A stretch of DNA of 64,000 bases from Paraburkholderia megapolitana (lineage in GTDB: Bacteria; Pseudomonadota; Gammaproteobacteria; Burkholderiales; Burkholderiaceae): contig NZ_CP041743.1 in assembly GCF_007556815.1 (NCBI RefSeq), positions 2,825,001 to 2,889,000 on the forward strand. The letters run 5' to 3'. Positions 8,240 to 17,235 of this stretch are shown in pieces. Position numbers and translations under genes: made by a program. The notes below the pieces were generated by a model. That model was not told where the DNA came from. It ran no database searches and saw only the letters and a program-made list of their open reading frames with translations. The first letter of the stretch is position 1. Each line of letters starts with the position of its first letter.

Positions 8240-10063
8240 TCAGAAGCGTGCGTTCAGTTCAAGCTGCAGCACGTCGATCGATACCGGTGGTCCGTACACT
8301 TCCTTCGCGCTCAGGTAGCGCGCCGAGAGCCACGTATCGCGTGCAACCGCATACGATGCGCCGAGAATATAACCGCGCGCATTGGTGCCGCCCAGGTGGA
8401 AGTCGGGGTCGTTGAATGCATCGAGCGTCGCGTCCGGTTGCAGGTACTTGTACGCAATCGTGAAGTTCCACTGACCCTTGCTCGACGGATCAGGCTCGCC
8501 GATCGTGACCTTCGCAAGGAAGCCGTTCGGCCCGCTGCGATAGTCGCCCTGGTTCACATTCGCCGAGGTCGAGTCGTAGTTGTTGACCGGCAGCGACGCT
8601 GCGCTGAACGCCTTGTTCGTGTTGTACGCAAGGTTGCGCACGAACTCGCCATCGAGCCGCACCTTCACCCGGTCGGCCAGCACCGTATCCCATTGCGCCT
8701 TGATATCGAGCAAACGGTAGTTGTACGCGAGACCAAACAGCTGCGACTCGGGTGTCAGGCCCGGTGCGAGATTCGGGTTCTGCACGATGTTGCGCAGCGC
8801 GATCAGCGTATTGCCGCCGAACATGTCGGCCGGCACCCAGGCCTCGTTGTCGGTGCCGCAGCTCGTCGCGCCGAGATAGATCGCGCACGGCGAGGACAGC
8901 GTGCCGCGCATGTTCTGGAAGTCGTAGTAGGCGACTGCACCCTTCAACCGGTTCTGCTCGTTGATCTTCCACTCCGCGCCGAACTGGCCGCCGAACATCC
9001 AGCGCGTATCGGTACCGACCTTGTCGGTGCTGTTGTTCGGGAAGCCATTGGCCGAGTACTGGATCGGGAAGATACCCAAGGTGCCGAACAGGCGGACGTC
9101 GTGATTCGCGGGCAGATCGTGGCTGAAGGTGAACGCGAGACCGTCCATCTCGAGATCGTTCGAGAACAGCAGGTCGGACGTGAAGAACGGATTGTCGAAA
9201 CGGCCCGCCACGACGTTGAGCCAGCTCGTCGGTTTGTACGCGAAGAATGCCTTGTTCAGCCAGATGTTCTGCTTGCCGAAGTTGTTACCCGCGTAGGCAG
9301 TCGTCGTGACCGGTGCGTTGTCGTTGCCGGTGGCGAGCTGGATGCCCGCGCTCAGATCGTCGGTCAGCGTTGCCGTCAAGCCGAAGCGCGCGCGATAGCG
9401 TTCCAGGTTGTTGCGGTTCTGCGTCGTGTTCTGCGTCGGAAACTGCGTGTTGTTCGTGTTCCCGTTGATATCGAATCCGCCGGCCTGATTGATTGCGGCG
9501 AAGTTCGTGATGTTGTTTGCGTTGCCGCTGCCGTAGAAGTGGTACTCGTCACGCACGCGCAGATCGCCATCGAGCTTGATGCGCGATACCCAGTCCGGGA
9601 ACGTATTCGGTTGCGCCCAGTTTTCGGCCTTCGCCTGCGCGACCACTTCCTGCTTGACCTGATCGCGGATCTGGTCGCGCACGATCTGCGGCACGTACGG
9701 CACGGCTACGTCGCCGGGCTGGGTCGGTCCATTCACTACCGCTACGCCGCCACGTGTGGTCGAAGCAGCGGCTACGTTCGCCGACTTCGCCTGCGCCGCC
9801 TCGCTCTTTGCTTCGCTGATCAGATCGTTGGCATTGGCCTGTGTCAGCACCCCGCGCTTGACGAGCAGATTGATCAGGTTGATCACCACGCTCTCGGTCG
9901 GCGCAGCCTTCGCATTCCCCGCCTGCGTTTCCAGCGACTGTGCATGCGCAACGGCGGCGCATCCCATGCCGAGTGTGAAGACCGCTACGCTGATGCGCGA
10001 GCGGCGAAAGTGCTTACCTCCACCGCGCGTACCCTCACCCCGAAAGCTCATCTTGCCAATCAT
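8240..10063 (-). CDS. putative outer-membrane porin
   Basis: A 607-residue beta-barrel protein of the 'putative porin' type. It has a signal peptide after a basic leader (ISVAVFTLGMGCAAVAHAQ), a helical segment (VINLINLLVKRGVLTQANANDL), then alternating aromatic strands ending in ...LELNARF with the terminal Phe required for BAM assembly. GGAG before the ATG at 10063 is better placed than the start at 10078. It follows tonB by about 105 bases. Co-transcription with exbB-exbD-tonB suggests a TonB-linked or secretion-linked barrel, yet no TonB-dependent plug domain is visible, so what TonB energises is open. Confidence 0.85.
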   Translation of the reverse strand: MIGKMSFRGEGTRGGGKHFRRSRISVAVFTLGMGCAAVAHAQSLETQAGNAKAAPTESVVINLINLLVKRGVLTQANANDLISEAKSEAAQAKSANVAAASTTRGGVAVVNGPTQPGDVAVPYVPQIVRDQIRDQVKQEVVAQAKAENWAQPNTFPDWVSRIKLDGDLRVRDEYHFYGSGNANNITNFAAINQAGGFDINGNTNNTQFPTQNTTQNRNNLERYRARFGLTATLTDDLSAGIQLATGNDNAPVTTTAYAGNNFGKQNIWLNKAFFAYKPTSWLNVVAGRFDNPFFTSDLLFSNDLEMDGLAFTFSHDLPANHDVRLFGTLGIFPIQYSANGFPNNSTDKVGTDTRWMFGGQFGAEWKINEQNRLKGAVAYYDFQNMRGTLSSPCAIYLGATSCGTDNEAWVPADMFGGNTLIALRNIVQNPNLAPGLTPESQLFGLAYNYRLLDIKAQWDTVLADRVKVRLDGEFVRNLAYNTNKAFSAASLPVNNYDSTSANVNQGDYRSGPNGFLAKVTIGEPDPSSKGQWNFTIAYKYLQPDATLDAFNDPDFHLGGTNARGYILGASYAVARDTWLSARYLSAKEVYGPPVSIDVLQLELNARF

Positions 10064-10168
10064 TCTGATTCTCCGCATAACCGCTGTTTTTTTACCGGCA
10101 CTGTCCCGTTGTCATCGGGACTGCCCCTGGGTTCGAAATTCGTGGATCTGTTCTGTGTCGATGTCGTT

Positions 10169-10870
10169 TCAACCCGGCTTGCGCCCGAGCAACTTCACGA
10201 GCACCGGGTAAGTCGTCGCGGGTGGCGGTGGTTCGTCCACCTGGCCGAGCGCTTCGACCGCGGCGATCACGGCTGCATCGATTTTTGGGTCGCCGGTCGA
10301 TTGCGCGACCGTCACCCGCGTAATGCGGCCCGAAGGCTCCATCCATAGATTCAGGTTGCCCGCGAAGCGTGTTCCGCCGACGTCCTGCACGCCCTTGTCC
10401 TGCTCGATCGCGCGCTGCAGCGTGTACACCATGTATTGCGCGTAGCTCGCGTTGCCGAACTTGCCTCCACCGCCGCTACCCGCCATGCCGGACCGATCGC
10501 CCGCACCGATGCCGAAGTTGTCCGTACCGGCCTGCGCAGACGTGTTCATCGTCATCTGCTTCGGCTGGTTGTCCGACGGCTTCGGCGTCTCGGACGGCTT
10601 AGGTGCGACCGTCGGCTTGTCCACCGGTGTCTTCACCTCATCGATCTTTTCGGGCGGCGGCTTCTGCTTCGGCGGCGGAGGGGGCGGCGGTGGCGGCAGC
10701 GGGATGACGGTGGTCACCTGCGGCGCTTCGGCGCGCTTTACCCCTGCGGTGTCGCTGGCGAAGTGCCAGACAAGCGCCCCTAAGCCGATCACGATCAGCG
10801 CGATCACCACCGGCTTGATGAAGCGGCCAGGGCCGTCGCCAGGACCGCCGTCGGGGTAGGTCATTTCCAT
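10169..10870 (-). CDS. tonB: TonB-family energy transducer
   Basis: A 233-residue protein: short cytoplasmic tail, one membrane segment at about residues 17-36 (IKPVVIALIVIGLGALVWHF), a Pro-rich periplasmic spacer (a run of nine Pro, then Lys-Pro repeats), and a C-terminal domain (YMVYTLQRAIEQDKG, LNLWMEPSGRITRVTVAQSTGD, VIAAVEALGQ). AGGGGAC precedes the ATG at 10870, which lies 10 bases after the exbD stop. With ExbB and ExbD it should couple the proton-motive force to an outer-membrane partner. The C-terminal fold resembles those of the VreA-like protein and of the protein at 2604-3098. Confidence 0.9.
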   Translation of the reverse strand: MEMTYPDGGPGDGPGRFIKPVVIALIVIGLGALVWHFASDTAGVKRAEAPQVTTVIPLPPPPPPPPPKQKPPPEKIDEVKTPVDKPTVAPKPSETPKPSDNQPKQMTMNTSAQAGTDNFGIGAGDRSGMAGSGGGGKFGNASYAQYMVYTLQRAIEQDKGVQDVGGTRFAGNLNLWMEPSGRITRVTVAQSTGDPKIDAAVIAAVEALGQVDEPPPPATTYPVLVKLLGRKPG

Positions 10871-10880
10871 CGCGTGTCCC

Positions 10881-11303
10881 CTAGCCGCCCGCACCCGACC
10901 CGGCCTGCGCCTTGCCGGTCACGAGTCCCACCTGCGACAGATCGAGTCGACGCAACAGGTCGAGTACGTCCATGACTTTCTGATAAGCCACCGTCGAATC
11001 GCCTTTCAGCACAATCGGGAATTGCGGATTCGTCGCCTTCTCGGTGCGCAGACGGTTCTCGAGTTCGTCCATCGTCACGGGGTACGCGTCGAGGAAGATC
11101 TGCCCCGAATCGGAGACTGTGATCGCCTTGGTCTTCGGCTTGGCGAGACTCGCGGCCGAACTCGCCTTGGGCAGGTCCACCTTGATGCCCTGCACCGACG
11201 CGGTCGTCATGATGATGAAGATGATCAGCAGCACATATGCGAGATCGAGCATCGGTGTGATGTTGATGTCGTCATACGGCTTGTCGTCGTCCTGAACCTG
11301 CAT
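10881..11303 (-). CDS. exbD: ExbD-type proton-channel subunit
   Basis: A 140-residue ExbD/TolR protein. The N-terminus YDDINITPMLDLAYVLLIIF carries the key membrane Asp (Asp20), followed by the periplasmic domain (KAITVSDSGQIFLDAYPVTMDELENRL, FPIVLKGDSTVAYQKVMDVLDLLRRLDL). GGAGAG before the ATG at 11303 supports this start; the longer reading from 11387 overlaps exbB and is less likely. It assembles with ExbB in the inner membrane and passes energy to TonB. It sits directly between the exbB and tonB genes. Confidence 0.93.
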   Translation of the reverse strand: MQVQDDDKPYDDINITPMLDLAYVLLIIFIIMTTASVQGIKVDLPKASSAASLAKPKTKAITVSDSGQIFLDAYPVTMDELENRLRTEKATNPQFPIVLKGDSTVAYQKVMDVLDLLRRLDLSQVGLVTGKAQAGSGAGG

Positions 11304-11322
11304 GGTGAAGCTCTCCGTGTGG

Positions 11323-13137
11323 TCAGTCGCCAGCCAGTGCGTGATCGGGGCTACGATGGGCTTCTGCGAGACGCGTGACGAATTCATCGACGAACACCTG
11401 CATGTTCGCGGTCACGTTCTTGTTGCGGATCAGCAGATAGTTGTAGCCAAAGAGCGCGGGGATCGCGACGAACAGACCGGTCACCGTTGCCAGCAACGCG
11501 GCCGCGATACCCGGCGCGATCGCGTTGACGTTGACGTCGCCCGCGGCGGCAATCGCGGCGAACGTGATCATCACGCCGACCACGGTGCCGAGCAGGCCGA
11601 GGAACGGGCCGCCGGAAATCGCGATGGTCAGCAGCACCATCGATTTCGACAGACGCTGGTTTTCGCGCACGAGCGTGGCATCCATCGATGCGCGGATCGC
11701 TTCGATCGACTCCGTCGTGATGACCGTGCGGCCGTTGCCGTCTACCCGGCTGTGGATTTCATGAACGCCCGCCTTGTACAGCCGATACAGCGACGACTGA
11801 TAGAGGCGCCTGCCTTCATTGCTCTTCTCGTCGACATGAGCGAGCCCTACGAGATGCCGGCCCGCTACTTCACGGAAACGCTGCACAAAGTAGTTATTCG
11901 CCTTGTCGACGGTGCCGACATACGATGCCTTGTTCCACATCACGACCCACGAGATCGCTGCCATCGCCAGCAGGATGCCGATGACCACCCACGCATCGAC
12001 CGTCACCGACTTGACGATCACGCCGAAGTAGCCAAAGCCGAAGCCGGACTGCTTTTCGTCCGCGCCGTAATTCACGAGCTTCGATTCCGAACCTTGGGAG
12101 AACGAGTCGAGTGAGATCAGTGCGGCTGAGCGCGCTACTTTTGACAGGCGCAGTTCATCGATCGAACCACTGAAGCCCGCAAAGCCTGCCGTCGAACCCG
12201 CTGCGTCGCCGGCGACCGTGGCGGCACCGGTCAGCGCGGGCAACGTTGCCGCAACCTGTGCGACCTGCTTGCCGTTCGCATAGACGGTCAGGTTCTTTCC
12301 ATCGGCCGTCACTGCGAGGTATGTCCACTGGTTTGCAGGCACCGGCTGCGCAGCGGGCGTCCGCACGGGCCCCGTGCTACCTGGCATACCATCGATCTCC
12401 GCAAACGGCGCACCGTTATCAAGTCCGATCAGCAGTGCATTCGCACCATCGCGGCGACCATAGATGAGCGTGTTCGGTGCCAGCGCCGCGGGCTTCACCC
12501 ATGCACTGAACGTGAAGCTGCCACCTGCGCTCACGGCGAGCGACGGACTGGCCGGCAGGTTCAGCGGTGTAGCGCCGTCGAATTTCGCCGCCTTGCCGAT
12601 GATGCCGTCCTCGACGGTCTTCGCCGGCGCGTTCTGCGCGTTATTGCCGTACGCGGTCACGTCTTTCGCCGGTGTACCTGCTGCGCCATCGAAGTGGTAC
12701 ACGAGCGTGTAGTCCGGATCGAATGTTTCGGCGGCCTTGCCACCGTCGGGCGCCTTCTTGTTGCCGTAGTACATCCAGATGTTCTCGGTGGCGCCCGCAG
12801 GCATCTGCGGGACGTCCACCCAGATCAGCGCCACACCGAGCACCGCGTCGTACTGTTCGATGTGATAGTTCAACGGCGTTTTATCGTCGGTGGCGACGAA
12901 ACGGATATCCGCACCGTTGTCCTCGAGCCCGTCGAACTGGAAATTGCCGGAGTGCAAACGGATCAGCAGCGGCACGCGACCGGCGGATTCCACGAGGTTC
13001 GCCCCCTTCGGGCTCGTGTCGATCGTGATGGCCTTGCGGTACGACCAGTCGTTTTGCCACCACGCATTGGCCACACCCGGTACGCAACCCAGCAGCACCG
13101 TCACGACCGACAGAAAGAGAAATAGCGCTCGCTTCAC
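11323..13137 (-). CDS. ExbB-type channel fused to DUF2341 and LamG-like domains
   Basis: A 604-residue fusion. After a signal peptide (ALFLFLSVVTVLLGCVPGVANA) comes a DUF2341 domain (WWQNDWSYRKAITID, NYHIEQYDAVLGVALIWVDVP, WMYYGN), then a LamG/concanavalin-like domain (about residues 150-340; VYHFDGAAGTP, WTYLAVTADGKNLTVYANGKQ). The last 220 residues are a MotA/TolQ/ExbB channel with three membrane segments and the SGGPFLGLLGTVVGVMITFA motif. A GTG at 13137 with GGGGAG before it fits the signal peptide better than the upstream ATG. Ordinary ExbB is about 240 residues, so this one carries a roughly 340-residue periplasmic sensor or carbohydrate-binding-like head. It lies 89 bases after tpsB. 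Confidence 0.9.
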   Translation of the reverse strand: MKRALFLFLSVVTVLLGCVPGVANAWWQNDWSYRKAITIDTSPKGANLVESAGRVPLLIRLHSGNFQFDGLEDNGADIRFVATDDKTPLNYHIEQYDAVLGVALIWVDVPQMPAGATENIWMYYGNKKAPDGGKAAETFDPDYTLVYHFDGAAGTPAKDVTAYGNNAQNAPAKTVEDGIIGKAAKFDGATPLNLPASPSLAVSAGGSFTFSAWVKPAALAPNTLIYGRRDGANALLIGLDNGAPFAEIDGMPGSTGPVRTPAAQPVPANQWTYLAVTADGKNLTVYANGKQVAQVAATLPALTGAATVAGDAAGSTAGFAGFSGSIDELRLSKVARSAALISLDSFSQGSESKLVNYGADEKQSGFGFGYFGVIVKSVTVDAWVVIGILLAMAAISWVVMWNKASYVGTVDKANNYFVQRFREVAGRHLVGLAHVDEKSNEGRRLYQSSLYRLYKAGVHEIHSRVDGNGRTVITTESIEAIRASMDATLVRENQRLSKSMVLLTIAISGGPFLGLLGTVVGVMITFAAIAAAGDVNVNAIAPGIAAALLATVTGLFVAIPALFGYNYLLIRNKNVTANMQVFVDEFVTRLAEAHRSPDHALAGD

Positions 13138-13226
13138 AATCCACTCCCCGGAATAAGCCGGCCCGTGCTCCGGGCGCCGGCACAACAGATTTGAAAATCG
13201 TTCAAGGTCATCGGCGCCATCGCGTA

Positions 13227-14888
13227 TCAGAAGCCCAGCCGGACATAGAAATCGAAACGCGGGCTGTATTGCTTCGTGTAAACACCCGCTTTCAGCGGCC
13301 AGCCCGCTTCGAAATCCGCGCTCGCGTATTTGAGTAGCTGCAAGCGCGTACCCACGCCGACGCTCAACAGGTTGAAGCTCGAGGTCTGTTCAGGCAGCGG
13401 GCTCAGCAGCCACAGATGCGCCGCATCGATAAAGGCGTGGAAGCGCCACTCGTTGATCTGGCTTCCCACCGCGCCGCCGAGGTACTTCGTCAGCGACGGG
13501 CTGCGCAGTTCGAGCGAACCGATCACGCCGCTGTCTGCCGTGTCCTCGGCCTGCATGTAACCGCGTACGCTGTTCATGCCGCCCGCAGCGAACTGTTCGC
13601 TCGACACCAGCGGCGCACTCGCGAGCTGCGCGCTCACATGCGCGTTGGCCTGGATGTCGTGGTTGAAGAGCTGCGTGTGATTGATGTCGAACTTGCCGTA
13701 CACGAAGTCCGGCGTCGCGTTATAGCGCTTGTTGTCCCACGCAGCACCGTCGCTGCCGATACCGCGAATCGTCGTCGTGAGCGACGCCGAGAATGCGGTC
13801 TGCGAGTTTTTCAGGCTTAGCTGCGAGTTGTACGAAATCGTCACCGGCACGTAAGTCAGCGGTGCGCTCGAGGTCGACCCTGGCAACGAGTCGACTTCGT
13901 CGTAATGCTTGCGGTCGATCTCGACGCTGACCGACTGCGCATAGGTATCGGAGCCCGGCAGCGTGTAGATTGCCGTGAACCCGTAGGTCGTACCCTTACC
14001 GAGCACACTCACGTTACCGAGCGACGCGACATTACTGTCCGAGTGAATGACGGTAGCGAGAAAGCTCCAGTGCGAGTCTTTCAGCGGCGCCAGATATGAG
14101 AACGAGTACACGCGCGCATCGTTGGGATGCTGAGGCGCAATCAGATAGGTTCCCGAAAGAACATGCCCCAGTTGCCAGAGATTCGAGTAGCTGAGCGTTG
14201 CACTAGTCCGTAGCGATGAGGTGCCCGGACTGTTGTCGTTGTTCATGTCGAGCGTGCCGTGCAACGGGCTGTGATCGTCGACCTTCAGGTCGACGTCGAC
14301 GGTCTGCGGCAACGCGCCGGGCTTGAGCACGGGGATCACCTGGCGATCGGCTGAACGGTTCAGGTCTGTGAGCTGCTGCTGCGCCTGGGTAAAGTCGGGC
14401 ACATTGCCTTCGGCGAGCGCCGGCACCGCGTCGCGGATGTTTTGCGGCGAGTTGTACTTCGCGCCTTCCACGCGCAGCCGCCCCACCTTCGCCTCGACGA
14501 CCTGTAGCACGATCACTCCATCCTTGACCTGTTGCTGAGGAAGCTCCACTACAACCGACTGATAGCCTTTGTCCTGATACGTCTTCTGCAGTGCATCGCG
14601 TGCCGCGTTCACGTCGTCGATCGTCTTGCCCGGTCCTTCAAACGGATACACGGCCTTTTCGATATCGATGCCTTGCAGCTTCGTGTTGCCGCGCACTATG
14701 AATTCATTCAGATCGAACGTCCGCGGCGCATTCGATGTCGGCGGCGCAACCGGTGCCGCGTCGGCGGCCTGCTGCGCACGAACGCCAACCGTAAGACTCA
14801 ACCCGCTAATCAGCACCACACCGGCAAAACACTGGTGCCTCGTCGGGCGCCTGTGTTCGTGTGGTTCCCCGTCTGCTCTTGGCGGCAT
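13227..14888 (-). CDS. TpsB two-partner secretion transporter (FhaC/ShlB family)
   Basis: A 553-residue outer-membrane Omp85/TpsB transporter. It has a signal peptide, POTRA domains at about residues 55-230 (FDLNEFIVRGNTKL, ALQKTYQDKGYQSVVVELP, VVEAKVGRLRVEG), then a 16-strand-type barrel. The barrel holds the conserved L6 motif VRGY (GGMNSVRGYMQAEDTADSG) and ends in FYVRLGF. AGGGGAG supports the ATG at 14888 over the one at 14942. It is the first gene of the long minus-strand operon and is 15 kb from its probable substrate, the TpsA haemagglutinin. A Pho box lies about 75-95 bases upstream, and an ECF-type motif lies further out. Confidence 0.93.
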   Translation of the reverse strand: MPPRADGEPHEHRRPTRHQCFAGVVLISGLSLTVGVRAQQAADAAPVAPPTSNAPRTFDLNEFIVRGNTKLQGIDIEKAVYPFEGPGKTIDDVNAARDALQKTYQDKGYQSVVVELPQQQVKDGVIVLQVVEAKVGRLRVEGAKYNSPQNIRDAVPALAEGNVPDFTQAQQQLTDLNRSADRQVIPVLKPGALPQTVDVDLKVDDHSPLHGTLDMNNDNSPGTSSLRTSATLSYSNLWQLGHVLSGTYLIAPQHPNDARVYSFSYLAPLKDSHWSFLATVIHSDSNVASLGNVSVLGKGTTYGFTAIYTLPGSDTYAQSVSVEIDRKHYDEVDSLPGSTSSAPLTYVPVTISYNSQLSLKNSQTAFSASLTTTIRGIGSDGAAWDNKRYNATPDFVYGKFDINHTQLFNHDIQANAHVSAQLASAPLVSSEQFAAGGMNSVRGYMQAEDTADSGVIGSLELRSPSLTKYLGGAVGSQINEWRFHAFIDAAHLWLLSPLPEQTSSFNLLSVGVGTRLQLLKYASADFEAGWPLKAGVYTKQYSPRFDFYVRLGF

Positions 14889-14960
14889 GCGCCACTCCCC
14901 TTTTCTGATCCAGATCATTGCTGCCACGGGTACACTCAACAACGTCGCCCCGTTAACACA

Positions 14961-14982
14961 ATTTCGTTACAGACCAGTGACA
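14961..14982 (-). promoter_or_regulatory. Pho box upstream of tpsB
   Basis: Read on the minus strand, two 11-base repeats begin TGTCAC and TGTAAC, matching the PhoB repeat consensus (TGTCAY every 11 bases). The end lies about 73 bases before the tpsB start. The -10 region is poor (TAACGG at the expected distance), so another activator or sigma factor may be needed. Confidence 0.6.
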
Positions 14983-15159
14983 TATAATTCGCCATCCTCA
15001 ACAAGAAGATGACGATGAGGTTCATCAAGATCACTAGCGCCGCTATTCGCTGCAGTCAGTCGATGACACAACACCCACACGTCAAAAACTGAATCGGTCA
15101 GCGTCCCACATCTTGTTTTCGCGGCTCGTCAAATCCGCTATCAAGGCTCTCATCGTTAA

Positions 15160-15186
15160 GGACGAATCGAATCCGCATAACCCGCA
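15160..15186 (-). promoter_or_regulatory. ECF-type promoter motif, copy 1
   Basis: On the minus strand TGCGGGTTA is followed after 14 bases by CGTC, the layout of an ECF sigma promoter (-35, short spacer, -10). Copies 2 and 3 share TGCGGGTTA, an invariant GC two bases later, a TC, and CGWC at the same offsets. Here it points to tpsB, about 270 bases away. Confidence 0.5.
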
Positions 15187-15606
15187 TATTTTTAAACGCG
15201 TTCGATACCTGGTTTTTCTGACAGAACGATTCCGCGAAATGCCGGGCATCGCACGAGTCGATCGGCTACCGCGAAAGCGCAAAGCGAGAATGATTCCGTG
15301 CCGACCTCCGGGAAGCAGGCAACTCTGGGCGGGAAGATAGATGGGGAAAAACGATGTGCGACTGCGGCAGGCCTCGACGGCGCCTGATGACACGCGATGG
15401 CACCCATTACAAAACCTGACGACGTATCGTAGAAATGAAATGTGACGCTTGCATGACTCCGTCGCGAGGCATACCTCGGGAAAAACGGTGCCCGCTATGC
15501 GTACGGCCAACTGCCGCGCCAATACTCAAATTCGATCGTGCGGCATACGCGTCGTCTAAACGTCTTAATAGTAAGTACACGGACAAAGCAGACGGAGAGC
15601 AGGCCC

Positions 15607-16179
15607 ATGTTGATCATTACGATGCTGTTGCGACGAATTGCGGGAAGATTGAGCGCCGTACCCACGACGTCAGGCCGCTTGCCGCGCGACAGTTCCGCCA
15701 GCAATCATGTGCCGGCACCGCTGTACTGGCGCACGCCATGGCTGCGCTGGCACCTGCTGTCCTGGATCACGCTGACGCTGCTCGCGCCACCGTTCTGGGC
15801 AATCGGCATCCTGCTGACAATCAACCCGCACAGCGATCAACCGTGGTTCTGGCCCGCCACCATGGCGATCGTGCCGCTCGCCAACGGGCTGGCGATCCTG
15901 CTCACGAATCAGCGCCATCACCGCGCGCGCTTCACCAGCCGACGCGACGTCACGCTCTATTACTTTGCCGTCAGCATGCCGATGTGCTGCGCGCTGTTCA
16001 CGCTCGTGCTCTGGGCGACCAACGCGATCACCGGCCTGGTCGGTCCGCTGGCGGTCGGGACGCACGGCACGCCATCGACAGTCATTGCATTGTGGGCGGC
16101 CGGTCTCATTGCGGGTGTCGGCATATCGTCATCTGCGCATGCCAGCATCCTGCACGCATGGCTCGCCTTCGAAGCCTGA
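15607..16179 (+). CDS. small inner-membrane hypothetical protein
   Basis: A 190-residue protein with about four hydrophobic segments (LLSWITLTLLAPPFWAIGILL, ATMAIVPLANGLAILL, LYYFAVSMPMCCALFTLVLW, VIALWAAGLIAGVG). GGAGAGCAGG precedes the ATG at 15607; an upstream start at 15538 lacks such a site. It ends 33 bases before gspK and is probably co-transcribed with it. No family recognised; it could stand in for a T2SS inner-membrane component, but nothing in its sequence shows that. Confidence 0.6.
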   Translation: MLIITMLLRRIAGRLSAVPTTSGRLPRDSSASNHVPAPLYWRTPWLRWHLLSWITLTLLAPPFWAIGILLTINPHSDQPWFWPATMAIVPLANGLAILLTNQRHHRARFTSRRDVTLYYFAVSMPMCCALFTLVLWATNAITGLVGPLAVGTHGTPSTVIALWAAGLIAGVGISSSAHASILHAWLAFEA

Positions 16180-16212
16180 GATCAATCACTCCATACCCGC
16201 GGGATCCGTTAA

Positions 16213-17229
16213 ATGCACGAGGGCACATCCCGCCGCACGGCAAGAAGGACGACGACAAGGACGGTAGCGGCGCGGCGCGAACGCGGTATCGCCATCGTGG
16301 CCGTTCTCCTGATCGTTGCGCTCGCCGCCGTGCTTGCCGCGAGCGTGATGTGGCGTCAGCAGGTCGCCACGCGCGACGTGGAAAATCAGCGCCTCGCCGT
16401 CGAAACGATGTGGGCCGAGCGCGCAGCTGTGGAATGGGCGCGCGCGGTATTGCGGGCGCAAACGATTACGTCGAACGTGACGTACAACGGACAACCGTGG
16501 TCGGCCCCGGCAACCGAGGTACAACTGGCCGACTTCATGCCTCCCGCCGCGACCGCGGTCAATGCGGAACTGTCGCGCGCGAAGATCTCCGGCGAGGTAG
16601 AAGACGCGCAGATGAAGTTCAATCTGATGAACCTCGTGTCGCGCATTGCGCCTGGCAAGCCCTGGCAGGTCAATAGCGACGGCCTGCTTGCCTATCGCAG
16701 GTTGCTTGGGGTGCTGTCGATCGACCCGGCGCTCGCGAAGCAAACCGCCGATTACATCCTGAGCTCCCTGCGCGAGTCGAATAGCGCGGGCGACTGGCCG
16801 CTGCAACTCGTTTCAACGGTCGATCTCGCCCGCGTGCCGGGCTACGACGCACATACGATAGAAACGCTCACGCCGTTCGTCACGATCCTGCCCGACTTCA
16901 CCACGGTCAACGCGAATACCGCAGCAGCACCGGTTCTGATGGCCGCAATTCCAACGCTATCGGACAGCCAGGCACGCAGACTCGTCGAGCGCCGCAACAC
17001 GGCCTACTTCGTCAGCACCGGCGATATTGCCGAAGCGCTTGTGCCAAGCCAGGGCAGCGCCGCGCTCCCCGATGGATCGATAGTCGGTGTGAACAGCGGA
17101 TACTTCATCGTTCACTGCCGCATCCACTCTGCGCGGATCAACGTTCGGATCGACACGCTGATCGCGCGTTACGGCATCGGCAACTATAGCTGGACAGCCG
17201 TTATCTGGGCCCACCGGCTCGTCGACTAG
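16213..17229 (+). CDS. gspK: T2SS minor pseudopilin GspK
   Basis: A 338-residue GspK. A basic leader ends at RRERG, with prepilin-peptidase cleavage before IAIVAVLLIVALAAVLAAS. As usual for GspK, position +5 is not Glu. The large alpha domain follows (MKFNLMNLV, YRRLLGVLSIDPALAKQTADYILSSL, VDLARVPGYD, TPFVTILPDFTTVNANTA, ARRLVERRNTAYFVS). GspK caps the GspH-I-J tip complex of the pseudopilus. Here it is separated from gspH (by 6 kb) and from gspI-J (by 33 kb), and no gspL or gspM follows; the transposase-like/Phd gene is convergent right behind it. Confidence 0.92.
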   Translation: MHEGTSRRTARRTTTRTVAARRERGIAIVAVLLIVALAAVLAASVMWRQQVATRDVENQRLAVETMWAERAAVEWARAVLRAQTITSNVTYNGQPWSAPATEVQLADFMPPAATAVNAELSRAKISGEVEDAQMKFNLMNLVSRIAPGKPWQVNSDGLLAYRRLLGVLSIDPALAKQTADYILSSLRESNSAGDWPLQLVSTVDLARVPGYDAHTIETLTPFVTILPDFTTVNANTAAAPVLMAAIPTLSDSQARRLVERRNTAYFVSTGDIAEALVPSQGSAALPDGSIVGVNSGYFIVHCRIHSARINVRIDTLIARYGIGNYSWTAVIWAHRLVD

Positions 17230-17235
17230 ACCCGT

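Larger units (their letters stand above)
14889..15606. other. intergenic region upstream of tpsB
   Basis: About 720 bases with no convincing gene. It holds the tpsB Pho box and an ECF-type motif at 15160-15186, both on the minus strand. A 23-codon minus-strand reading (15153 down to 15082) starts just downstream of the ECF motif and might be a leader peptide, but lacks support. The longer minus reading at 15082-15522 looks non-coding. Confidence 0.5.

Noticed and set aside
8219..10348. 709-residue plus-strand open frame
   Set aside because: Arg-rich antisense shadow of the porin and TonB genes; the minus-strand genes have signal peptide, family motifs and ribosome-binding sites.
15082..15522. 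146-residue minus-strand gene
   Set aside because: Composition is unlike the neighbouring genes, and it contains the ECF-type motif.
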